64,000 bases of DNA from a virus, in IMG/VR virus record IMGVR_UViG_3300023174_000036, positions 292,313 to 356,312 of that record; one strand, given 5' to 3'. The notes under the pieces are model-generated. The model did not search any database. It saw only the letters and a program-made list of their open reading frames with translations, and had not been told where the DNA came from. Position numbers and translations under genes: made by a program. Positions 58,765 to 64,000 of the stretch are shown piece by piece. Within the stretch, counting starts at the first letter, position 1. Each line of letters begins with the position of its first letter.

Positions 58765-58908
58765 CACACCGCGAAGCGGCTGCGAAAAAATTTTTGAGCA
58801 CCCTGTAGTCTATAACCATTCACAAGCCAATGCACAGGCCTCGGCTTGTTCTGGGCGTGGATAACCAAACACATTGACTAACCAACTGAAGTCCCGTATA
58901 CTGTGTAC
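58765..58908. other. Intergenic region with promoter and possible antisense gene
   Basis: 144 nt. It holds a CCGC-GAA-GCGG hairpin near 58769, and the 58874-58902 promoter. On the other strand it carries most of the 37-codon frame described separately. Confidence 0.5.
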
Positions 58909-58923
58909 ATGAACTTGACTCAT
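58810..58923 (-). CDS. Possible 37-residue antisense-strand protein
   Basis: ATG 58923 to TAG 58810. The translation looks protein-like (HSIRDFSWLVNVFGYPRPEQ, then AEACALACEWL). It overlaps a plus-strand promoter and start. Ribosome-binding site weak (AAGAAG). No homologue recalled. Confidence 0.35.
   Translation of the reverse strand: MSQVHVHSIRDFSWLVNVFGYPRPEQAEACALACEWL
58874..58902 (+). promoter_or_regulatory. Sigma-70 promoter
   Basis: TTGACT-17-TATACT, with predicted start near 58909, which is the first base of the small membrane-peptide ATG. Confidence 0.68.
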
Positions 58924-58983
58924 GTTGCTTTCTTCTTACTGTTGACTATCATTGTGATAGACATACTAACACGATTAGGCTAA
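58909..58983 (+). CDS. 24-residue membrane peptide
   Basis: MNLTHVAFFLLLTIIVIDIL followed by TRLG. A single hydrophobic helix, likely leaderless given the promoter position. It ends 1 nt before the lipoprotein gene. Expression plausible, function unknown. Confidence 0.45.
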   Translation: MNLTHVAFFLLLTIIVIDILTRLG

Positions 58984-58984
58984 C

Positions 58985-59212
58985 ATGGGTCGACTCATAA
59001 TAGTGTTGATAGCAGTGTGCCAATTGACAGGCTGTGCGGCATACACAGTGGCCAATACTGTCACTTACATAGCAACGGATAAGAGCATGATGGATCATGG
59101 GTCTAGCACACTGGTGAAAGCCGATTGTGATGCAGTTCGCGTGGTACAAAAAGGCACTTATTATTGTGAAGTTCGTGATGTAAGCACTACGTATAATAGG
59201 AACGCATTCTAG
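58985..59212 (+). CDS. Small lipoprotein
   Basis: 75 residues. Lipobox LTGC with lipidation at C17, preceded by a hydrophobic signal (LIIVLIAVCQLTG). Mature part AAYTVANTVTYIATDKSMMD with two more Cys. Resembles short chromosomal lipoproteins of Gram-negative bacteria; may modify the host surface or prevent superinfection (inference). Confidence 0.75.
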   Translation: MGRLIIVLIAVCQLTGCAAYTVANTVTYIATDKSMMDHGSSTLVKADCDAVRVVQKGTYYCEVRDVSTTYNRNAF

Positions 59213-59213
59213 T

Positions 59214-59330
59214 ATGAAAGAGCTGATTCTGCGTATATGTGACAATGAGTTACTGTATACACTAGCATTGATATATGTATGCACTATGGCATTCACTATA
59301 AGCTTCTTGACAGCATACTTGATAGCGTAA
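59214..59330 (+). CDS. 38-residue membrane peptide
   Basis: ATG 1 nt after the lipoprotein stop. KELILRICDNELLYTLALIY then VCTMAFTISFLTAYLIA. One membrane span. No clear ribosome-binding site; coupling to the lipoprotein is likely. Confidence 0.5.
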   Translation: MKELILRICDNELLYTLALIYVCTMAFTISFLTAYLIA

Positions 59331-59335
59331 GCTAT

Positions 59336-59671
59336 AAGACCCCGCTGTGACTGCTAGCACACTAAGCTATCAAGTCTAATTTGGGTCGGGGCACTAATAG
59401 TGTGTCTGCTAACAACGCTAGACTCAGTCGGTCTTCCCGTATGTAGAAGCGTATGCCCACGGCCATTACTGTGTATGAGTAACTACAATAGCCCAGTTGA
59501 TCCATGACATCTGGATCCACCGTATAAGAATCAAAACAGTATAAGCGCATAGTGTATATAGCAAAAGACCCCGCTGTGGGTTCATGGGTTTCCAACATGA
59601 GCGCACTGTGAACGCTTCGCTGTGCCGGAACTATACGCTAGTACACACTCGACTGAAAAGACCCCGCTGTG
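59336..59671. repeat. Three direct copies of AAGACCCCGCTGTG
   Basis: Copies start at 59336, 59565 and 59658. The last two share two more A residues on the left. Spacings 229 and 93 nt are irregular, so not CRISPR or tandem duplication. Could be protein-binding sites. Confidence 0.85.
59362..59598 (-). CDS. Doubtful open frame, 78 residues
   Basis: Only minus-strand frame of this size in a gene-free zone. Composition is protein-like in the middle (RLYCFDSYTVDPDVMDQLG; VGIRFYIREDRLSLALLAD). No ribosome-binding site or promoter seen, and it crosses one of the direct repeats. Kept as a possibility only. Confidence 0.3.
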   Translation of the reverse strand: MLETHEPTAGSFAIYTMRLYCFDSYTVDPDVMDQLGYCSYSYTVMAVGIRFYIREDRLSLALLADTLLVPRPKLDLIA

Positions 59672-60002
59672 AGGTATAGTGATTTGGGGGTTTTTGTGTG
59701 GGAATAGTGAGTAACCATTAAAACTATGCCTCTCTGCCCCACTCGCAACCGATTTTTTCTACCCTATGCCCACGGTTGCCCGAGCAGAATATGACTCATA
59801 ATCCAGAATCTGTTGCACTTTGTCACACAATTCAACACTTTTTGACACTTTTCTAGACCAGCTCCCTCACTGTATAGCTCTATACGCAAGCGGGTGGCAG
59901 TCTACTCACACTATTCCAACAGTTCCTATACACTATATACAGTCTAGCACGGTGAAAGATAGTGTTCACTGTTAAATACTATGTCAAGACCGGAGGTGTA
60001 CA

Positions 60003-60263
60003 ATGGCAAGAGGTATAGCACAAATACGTTTTCCTACTCATCAAGCGTATATAAGTCAAACAGAAGATGGGTTAGTATGCTTTAAACACAATGACCGTAG
60101 CTGTGATATGGAAGTATTCCCATTAGATAATAACATAGCGGCCAGTGACTATCTACTAGAGCCATTAAAAAACTATGAATATCACATAGCATGGAGTGAG
60201 GAATCCGAGATGGCAAAGGAACTGTGGACTCCTATTGTGTGTAGGCGGTCCAATCAGATTTAA
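60003..60263 (+). CDS. Small hypothetical protein
   Basis: 86 residues. SD GGAGG before ATG 60003, GTTAAATA box at 59971-59978. IAQIRFPTHQAYISQTEDGL, VFPLDNNIAASDYLLEPLKN. Unknown role. Single-gene unit with its own terminator. Confidence 0.7.
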   Translation: MARGIAQIRFPTHQAYISQTEDGLVCFKHNDRSCDMEVFPLDNNIAASDYLLEPLKNYEYHIAWSEESEMAKELWTPIVCRRSNQI

Positions 60264-60294
60264 ACAGTCAAAAGAGGCCGGACTCAGTCCAACC

Positions 60295-60327
60295 AAAACC
60301 CGCATTGTCAAGCGGGTTTTCTTTTTT
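60295..60327 (+). terminator. Intrinsic terminator
   Basis: AAAACCCGC / GCGGGTTTT stem (60295-60303 with 60312-60320), 8-nt loop, then CTTTTTT. Confidence 0.9.
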
Positions 60328-60527
60328 GAGTAGCGCAAAAACAACACCAAAAGTCGTCACCGTTCTAGTTAGTTGGCGCACACTAACTTAATACCTTTCG
60401 CCGCAGTCGCCGTCCACCCCCACTATGTTCGAACGATGCTTATATTATACGTCTTTTAAGCCGTGCTGTCAACAGGGTCTTTCCCTAGTGTTGTGAAAAA
60501 GCCACGGGGCGAGTGCGGGGCGTTTGG

Positions 60528-60556
60528 TTGACTGCCTCGAGCTTCTGCGCTATAAT
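60528..60556 (+). promoter_or_regulatory. Sigma-70 promoter
   Basis: TTGACT-17-TATAAT. The 14 bases TATAATTATGGCAT are identical to those at 60921. Predicted start coincides with ATG 60563. Confidence 0.82.
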
Positions 60557-60562
60557 TATGGC

Positions 60563-60889
60563 ATGAAGACAAAAAGAACTGCCCGCAAAGACTCAAACTA
60601 CATCATCTACGAAGCCGTTTCGGAGCGTGGAGAAAACTACATTGGCCTAACCCGCAAGGGAGATGTCACAGTAGCCAAGGCTGTGAAAGAACGCTGGCGC
60701 AAGCATCTAAGCCGTGCCCGTAACGAAAACAGACTGTGGGCACTCTACATCTACTTGAAGTCGGGTGGATTAGACATGGCTTGGGAGCATAAGGTCATCA
60801 CTGTGATTAGGGGTCGTGCTGAGGCTTATGCATACGAGCGTAGCCTAGTCAAAGAGCTTGGCCCTTCACTAAACGATCAATATCAATAA
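60563..60889 (+). CDS. GIY-YIG-type nuclease domain protein
   Basis: 108 residues from ATG 60563. NYIIYEAVSERGENYIGLTR carries the YIY/YIG-like pair 10-12 residues apart, then RWRKHLSRARNENRLWALYI, and catalytic Glu probably in AYAYERSLVKEL. Complete small GIY-YIG module. No Shine-Dalgarno; the -10 box ends 6 nt before ATG, so leaderless. Possible homing or host-DNA-cutting enzyme. Confidence 0.75.
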   Translation: MKTKRTARKDSNYIIYEAVSERGENYIGLTRKGDVTVAKAVKERWRKHLSRARNENRLWALYIYLKSGGLDMAWEHKVITVIRGRAEAYAYERSLVKELGPSLNDQYQ

Positions 60890-60897
60890 CCCAGCGG

Positions 60898-60926
60898 TTG
60901 ACTGGGTCTTTGATTCCTGCTATAAT
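60898..60926 (+). promoter_or_regulatory. Sigma-70 promoter
   Basis: TTGACT-17-TATAAT, upstream of the GP88-like gene. Confidence 0.83.
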
Positions 60927-60958
60927 TATGGCATACACTAACAAACAAGGAGCGAACC

Positions 60959-61663
60959 ATGTTTAAATTGCTTTCAACGGCGAACCCCAAAATCCAAAAA
61001 GGAACGAAACTTGGATACCTATCATTCATCTTACACCTTGCCCCAGCTGATCTCAGCGGACGCGAGACCTGCCCTAAGCGTACTCCAGGCTGTACCGCCG
61101 CTTGCCTTAACACTGCCGGTCGCGGTGGCATGTTCAAGCGTGGGGAATCCACTAACACGATCCAGCGGGCACGTATACGTAAGACCAACGAGTTCTTCAA
61201 TAATCGCGAACAGTTCATGTTCGACTTATACCACGATATAGTCAAAGCCAAGAAGTTCGCTGACAAGCAGGGTTTGATTCCAGTGTTTCGTTTGAATGGC
61301 ACTAGCGATTTGAGCTGGGAGAAGTACACCGTAGGCACTACGGACATGAACTTGTTTCAATTGTTCCCCACTACCCAGTTCTATGACTACACTAAGATCT
61401 TGGGCCGTAAGGTTAGCCAATACCCCAACTACCACTTGACGTTCAGCAAGGCAGACGGCAATGACGCTGATGTTGCAGAAGCATTAATGCAGGGTATGTC
61501 AGTGGTTGCGGTATACGATGCTATCCCAGAGGGTGTTCCGTCAGCTGATGAAACAGACTTGCGCTTCTTAGACCCTAAGGGCATTATGCTTGGTTTGAAG
61601 GCTAAGGGTCGTGCTAAGAAGGACTACAGTGGGTTCGTAATCCGTTTGAAGGAGGTTGCATAA
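60959..61663 (+). CDS. Gp88-like conserved phage protein
   Basis: 234 residues. LLSTANPKIQKGTKLGYLSF, CPKRTPGCTAACLNTAGRGG, RARIRKTNEFFNNREQFMF, PVFRLNGTSDLSWEK and NYHLTFSKADGN are hallmark blocks of the phage Gp88 family. Conserved cysteines (CPKRTPGCTAAC) may bind metal. Function of the family is not known to me. SD AAGGAGCG. Confidence 0.85.
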   Translation: MFKLLSTANPKIQKGTKLGYLSFILHLAPADLSGRETCPKRTPGCTAACLNTAGRGGMFKRGESTNTIQRARIRKTNEFFNNREQFMFDLYHDIVKAKKFADKQGLIPVFRLNGTSDLSWEKYTVGTTDMNLFQLFPTTQFYDYTKILGRKVSQYPNYHLTFSKADGNDADVAEALMQGMSVVAVYDAIPEGVPSADETDLRFLDPKGIMLGLKAKGRAKKDYSGFVIRLKEVA

Positions 61664-61872
61664 TGGCTCAAGTAGACGGCGTCACAGTTCGAATTGGTGA
61701 CTGGGTAGGCTTTAAGAGCGACATTGAGCAGAGTGGCCGTATTGTAGCCATCAAGCAGACCTATGCGGGTACGAGCTTGACACTGGAAAACGAGTGCGGG
61801 TTCAGTGGGGACTACATTGGCGGAGAAACAATAACCACAGAGCTAGCCAGGGATTGTTGGATAGACGGTTGA
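61663..61872 (+). CDS. SH3-like small protein
   Basis: 69 residues. VTVRIGDWVGFKSDIEQSGR then YAGTSLTLENECGF, a likely small beta barrel. TAATG overlap with Gp88-like gene, so co-translated. Role unknown. Confidence 0.7.
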   Translation: MAQVDGVTVRIGDWVGFKSDIEQSGRIVAIKQTYAGTSLTLENECGFSGDYIGGETITTELARDCWIDG

Positions 61873-61897
61873 CGTCAGACCCAAAAGGCAGTATAAT
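61869..61897 (+). promoter_or_regulatory. Sigma-70 promoter
   Basis: TTGACG-17-TATAAT, overlapping the end of the preceding gene. Serves 61929-62958. Confidence 0.8.
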
Positions 61898-61928
61898 TAA
61901 GACATAGACACACAAAGGAGCGATACTT

Positions 61929-62126
61929 ATGTATGACATAGTCAAAAACCCAATTCCCCGTAGCGGATTGTTTGCTACGCCCACCCTGGATCAGATTGCC
62001 AATCAAATTGATGGCTTCCCAGCAGAGACCAAAGCCCAACTGTATTTGGTAATGCAATTGACTCTCAACGCTTGCCACAAGATTGTGGAAGACGAGATCC
62101 TTTCAAAAGAGGTATTTGCACAATGA
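61929..62126 (+). CDS. Small hypothetical protein
   Basis: 65 residues. SD AAGGAGCG. PTLDQIANQIDGFPAETKAQ, LYLVMQLTLNACHKIVEDE. Helical. ATGA overlap with next gene. Function unknown. Confidence 0.7.
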   Translation: MYDIVKNPIPRSGLFATPTLDQIANQIDGFPAETKAQLYLVMQLTLNACHKIVEDEILSKEVFAQ

Positions 62127-62398
62127 TGTTCACACTGGAAATCTACAAGAAGGATGCTCGCAAGAAAACAGGCGAGCGACTGGTTGGCAAGTACGACTAT
62201 GACCGTAAAGATCGTGAGGCCATGTTGCGTGAGAGCAATGAGCTTTATGATGCTTATCCACCCAAGTTGGGCTACAGGTTTGAAATACACGAGACTTATG
62301 TGAAGAAGCATAATTTAATGGGTGGGGGTGAGTTCCAGGAACGTTATGACACTCCTCACTATTGTAGCCCGGCAAGCGAATCTTATTGGAGCATGTGA
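62123..62398 (+). CDS. Small hypothetical protein
   Basis: 91 residues from ATG 62123 (second ATG 62126). FTLEIYKKDARKKTGERLVG, RKDREAMLRESNELYDAYP, then MGGGEFQERYDTPHYC. Basic. No family recognised. Confidence 0.65.
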   Translation: MMFTLEIYKKDARKKTGERLVGKYDYDRKDREAMLRESNELYDAYPPKLGYRFEIHETYVKKHNLMGGGEFQERYDTPHYCSPASESYWSM

Positions 62399-62619
62399 TG
62401 TTGACTACAGTACTTAAATGGGTAGGGACGATCCTTACAGTGGGTGGCGCATTAATGACAGCTATTGATGTGGACCCTTTGAACATCTACTTGTTCAATG
62501 CGGGTGCCCTGGCTTGGCTCGTTGCGGCCGTCCGTATGAAAGAGCTTTCATTGATTGTGGTTAATGGTGCTCTGTTGACAATCTACGTGATTGGCTTTAT
62601 ACTACGTATACCAACTTAA
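62398..62619 (+). CDS. Small membrane protein
   Basis: 73 residues, two or three spans (TTVLKWVGTILTVGGALMTA; NIYLFNAGALAWLVAAVRM; LSLIVVNGALLTIYVIGFIL). Layout resembles PQ-loop-like or CBU_0592-type small membrane proteins. TGATG overlap with the previous stop. Confidence 0.7.
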   Translation: MLTTVLKWVGTILTVGGALMTAIDVDPLNIYLFNAGALAWLVAAVRMKELSLIVVNGALLTIYVIGFILRIPT

Positions 62620-62631
62620 AAAGGAGCGAAG

Positions 62632-62958
62632 ATGTTATCAATCAAAGAAGTGAATCAGGCGATCATGCTACAGACGTGGACGGACATTGAACTCCGTAGC
62701 ATGATTGATGCGGTACAGTGGAACAGGGCCCAGCTGGCCAAACGTGTCAAACGTTCAATCAGTGTAGGCGACAATGTAGAGTTCACGAGTAGCAAGACAG
62801 GCAGACTCACACGTGGGTTCGTAACCAAAGTGGCCATCAAGTATGTCACAGTGGACACTGGCATGGGCCTGTGGAGAGTGCCAGCGAACATGTTGTCAAA
62901 GGTTGAGGATGATCCAATGGATGACTTCAACTATGTGGGATCCAAGCATCACTATTAA
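62632..62958 (+). CDS. KOW/SH3-like small protein
   Basis: 108 residues. Helical N-terminus (EVNQAIMLQTWTDIELRSMI), then ISVGDNVEFTSSKTGRLTRG and FVTKVAIKYVTVDTGMGLWR, a small barrel seen in other phage proteins. SD AAGGAGCG. Unknown role; RNA or ribosome contact possible. Confidence 0.7.
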   Translation: MLSIKEVNQAIMLQTWTDIELRSMIDAVQWNRAQLAKRVKRSISVGDNVEFTSSKTGRLTRGFVTKVAIKYVTVDTGMGLWRVPANMLSKVEDDPMDDFNYVGSKHHY

Positions 62959-62978
62959 CCCGCCAAAGTGAATGGGAA

Positions 62979-63007
62979 TTGACAGGGATCAGTTCATGTG
63001 CTATAAT
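62979..63007 (+). promoter_or_regulatory. Perfect consensus sigma-70 promoter within palindrome A
   Basis: TTGACA-17-TATAAT. The -10 box sits in a palindrome with 11-bp arms: GTTCATGTGCT (62992-63002), ATAATA, AGCACATGAAC (63009-63019). Confidence 0.88.
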
Positions 63008-63019
63008 AAGCACATGAAC
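62992..63019. promoter_or_regulatory. Palindromic operator-like site, copy A
   Basis: Two perfect 11-bp arms around 6 bp that include most of the -10 box. Position suits repression of the promoter by a dimeric protein. A second copy at 63309-63334 keeps the arms (10 bp). Confidence 0.72.
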
Positions 63020-63141
63020 AGTTAGAAAGCAAGGCGATCCTCAAATGCAAGGACCCACGCAGAAATGCAAAAAGGGTCGTAGCCAAGGGATACGAAGAGA
63101 GTTTGGAGACTCTGCCTAAGCAAAACAAAGAAGGAGCGAAT
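63020..63141 (+). other. Leader of the 46-residue gene, with a 24-codon frame
   Basis: A frame at 63045-63119 reads MQGPTQKCKKGRSQGIRREF then GDSA, basic, preceded by AAGG. It might be a leader peptide. Repeats of AAATGCAA and a GAGAGT/ACTCT pair suggest RNA structure. Neither is proven. Confidence 0.4.
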
Positions 63142-63282
63142 ATGTCAAAAGAGATGTATGAGATTCTAGCGCACCTAGACCGTGCCGCAGAGCTGATGTT
63201 TGAGTATGGCCTGAATGGCTATGCCGAAGATGTTGGCATCTTGATGGGCCAGCTAGAAGCAGATGCACTAGAAGTTGAGTAA
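63142..63282 (+). CDS. 46-residue acidic protein
   Basis: SD AAGGAGCG before ATG 63142. MSKEMYEILAHLDRAAELMF then YGLNGYAEDVGILMGQLEAD. Acidic, two helices, dimer-like. Driven by a perfect promoter, so likely abundant early. Small acidic early proteins of phages often inhibit host enzymes; no evidence here which one. Confidence 0.7.
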   Translation: MSKEMYEILAHLDRAAELMFEYGLNGYAEDVGILMGQLEADALEVE

Positions 63283-63294
63283 TCCGTAGGGTTA

Positions 63295-63323
63295 TTGACA
63301 AAATCTGTTTCATGTGCTATAAT
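63295..63323 (+). promoter_or_regulatory. Perfect consensus sigma-70 promoter within palindrome B
   Basis: TTGACA-17-TATAAT. The sequence from TTCATGTGC to GAACAGTTAGAAA is identical to the copy at 62993-63027. Confidence 0.88.
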
Positions 63324-63334
63324 AAGCACATGAA
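63309..63334. promoter_or_regulatory. Palindromic operator-like site, copy B
   Basis: TTCATGTGCT (63309-63318), ATAATA, AGCACATGAA (63325-63334). Same geometry as copy A, placed 316 nt downstream. Confidence 0.72.
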
Positions 63335-63652
63335 CAGTTAGAAAAGAGTTAAAGGTTACCTACACCGTTAGGTACTACGATATCCCTAAGTGGCGGCGAC
63401 GGCTTCCGGGGACCGGAGTACATGAAACAGGAGCAATCCGGAGAAGCGGCGGAGTATGTAGGCAGTAATGACCGTGCAGGCCTATACGAGACGTTCGTAT
63501 AGGTAGACATAGATGTACAATGGTTCCGCTAGTTCTTTTCTAACTGATTAGGGGCGCTCAGGTGCAAGGCCGGTGCTTAAACGAGAGACTTACTTCTCAC
63601 GCCCAGTCGGTTCTACCAAGAATAACCATGTTGTCAACCAGGTTATTTTTTT
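63330..63652 (+). ncRNA. Candidate structured noncoding RNA
   Basis: About 320 nt between a perfect promoter and a good terminator with no gene of usual size. Stems include TACCTA/TAGGTA (63357-63374), a 9-bp hairpin CCTATACGA/TCGTATAGG (63481-63503), and a two-part stem joining 63542-63547 with 63607-63612 and 63552-63556 with 63600-63604. GC-rich central part. A 26-codon frame (63422-63502, GGAG site) inside could be a small peptide instead. Does not match tRNA, tmRNA or RNase P motifs that I know. Confidence 0.6.
63621..63652 (+). terminator. Intrinsic terminator
   Basis: AATAACC / GGTTATT stem (63621-63627 with 63641-63647), followed by T-run. Ends the candidate RNA. Confidence 0.85.
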
Positions 63653-63659
63653 AAGCGAG

Positions 63660-63688
63660 TTGACGTTTTGGTTCTTTTGCGTTATAAT
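63660..63688 (+). promoter_or_regulatory. Sigma-70 promoter
   Basis: TTGACG-17-TATAAT, just after the terminator, upstream of the last gene. Confidence 0.83.
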
Positions 63689-63718
63689 ACATATACACAG
63701 ACACAAAAGGAACCCAAA

Positions 63719-63973
63719 ATGCTTACAAACTGCATAGCAAAAGCAAAGCTCGTTTTTAACAAAAATTTAAAAACATACAAACTCGTCGTAGCCTTTAACG
63801 CACACAAAACAATTAAGCCAAACGGGCAAGTCAAATATGCGTTCCCTACGCAAGCAAAATGCGCTTATGTTAGTGGAGACTTACTTGCAGAAAACTTGCA
63901 AGCAGAGTTAACAAAAGTACTACCTACAGTCTACAGCACACTACGCACAAACAGCGTAGAATTTGTAGAATAA
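63719..63973 (+). CDS. Small basic protein
   Basis: 84 residues from ATG 63719 (SD AAAGGAA). LTNCIAKAKLVFNKNLKTYK, FNAHKTIKPNGQVKYAFPTQ, beta-rich and basic. Single-gene unit between promoter and terminator. No family recognised. Confidence 0.7.
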   Translation: MLTNCIAKAKLVFNKNLKTYKLVVAFNAHKTIKPNGQVKYAFPTQAKCAYVSGDLLAENLQAELTKVLPTVYSTLRTNSVEFVE

Positions 63974-63979
63974 CCCTAC

Positions 63980-63997
63980 AGCCCGTAAGGGCTTTTT
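63980..63997 (+). terminator. Intrinsic terminator
   Basis: AGCCC-GTAA-GGGCT hairpin followed by T5 at the right edge of the window. Confidence 0.88.
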
Positions 63998-64000
63998 ATA

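Larger units (their letters stand above)
59331..60002. other. 672-nt region with repeats, no clear gene
   Basis: The longest stretch without a secure gene. It contains three copies of AAGACCCCGCTGTG (see repeat), a minus-strand open frame of doubtful reality, and near the right end a GTTAAATA late box for the 60003 gene. Several TTGACAC/TTTGTCAC-like words occur at 59815-59855. Possible regulatory or replication region. Confidence 0.6.
60264..60562 (+). other. Intergenic region
   Basis: 299 nt with a terminator at 60295-60327, an AGTTAG/CTAACT inverted repeat (60373-60394 area) and the 60528-60556 promoter. No gene seen. Confidence 0.5.

Noticed and set aside
59362-59598. Firm gene call for the minus-strand 78-codon frame
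   Set aside because: No promoter or ribosome-binding site, and it crosses a direct repeat; listed only as doubtful.
59336-59671. Short CRISPR array from the three AAGACCCCGCTGTG copies
   Set aside because: Spacings of 229 and 93 nt are irregular and the repeats too short.
63330-63652. tmRNA, tRNA cluster or group I intron at the right end
   Set aside because: No T-loop consensus, no CCA-type acceptor stem, and no recognisable intron core or interrupted gene. Left as an unclassified candidate RNA.

Overview
The window looks like part of a large T4-type (myovirus-like) double-stranded DNA phage genome infecting a Gram-negative, probably pseudomonadotal host. Genes are packed with ATGA or TAATG overlaps. 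There are virion parts (PAAR spike tip, several fibres, N-termini typical of T4-like phage structural proteins), class Ia ribonucleotide reductase, a DexA-like exonuclease, many conserved small phage proteins, and two promoter classes that match a T4-like early/late programme. No tRNA, rRNA or CRISPR array was recognised. All assignments come from reading the sequence; no database search was possible.

Layout. From 1 to 21.8 kb, minus strand: host-like helpers (DnaK cut by the left edge, MazG-like, DexA-like, ribosomal protein bS21), membrane and structural proteins, a cell-wall hydrolase, IscA/IscU, a histone H1-like protein, PAAR tip, glutaredoxin, an operon of nrdA, a class II aldolase and nrdB, a pectin-lyase-like fibre, a RecB-type exonuclease, a scaffold-like protein with an A10 slippery run, and two nucleotidyltransferase-like proteins. 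From 21.9 to 24.6 kb, plus strand: small membrane peptides, cupin, alpha/beta hydrolase, phasin-like and secreted proteins. From 24.6 to 46.8 kb, mostly minus: repeat-rich fibres (C1q-like, LamG-like and cupredoxin-like ends), a plus-strand 5-aminolevulinate synthase, a set of functionally unrelated enzymes sharing an N-terminal MRAKEF(I/L)xE-like tag, an exported nuclease, HNH, AlgH and YbaN proteins, and an ADP-heptose cassette. From 46.9 kb to the end, plus strand: dense small conserved phage genes, a PBP7-like peptidase, a PlcP/Agt lipid-remodelling pair, then a region with near-consensus sigma-70 promoters, a duplicated palindromic promoter-operator and a probable noncoding RNA.

How the parts fit. 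Left and middle genes are preceded by TAAATA-type boxes, close to the T4 late promoter TATAAATA. The right arm has TTGACN-17-TATAAT promoters that host polymerase should read early. A divergent pair of such promoters at 46.87-46.95 kb marks the boundary. Metabolic genes point to nucleotide supply (NrdAB, glutaredoxin, MazG-like, deoxyribonucleotidase), iron-sulfur and haem supply (IscU, IscA, DnaK, ALAS), envelope remodelling (PlcP, Agt, heptose enzymes, peptidoglycan hydrolases) and translation (bS21).

The strongest candidates for undescribed biology are: (1) peptidoglycan hydrolases, a metallopeptidase and a phosphatase carrying what looks like a T4-style capsid-targeting peptide; (2) a phage plcP-agt pair that could free phosphate from host phospholipids; (3) the twin palindromic promoters with a roughly 320-nt structured RNA near the right end.
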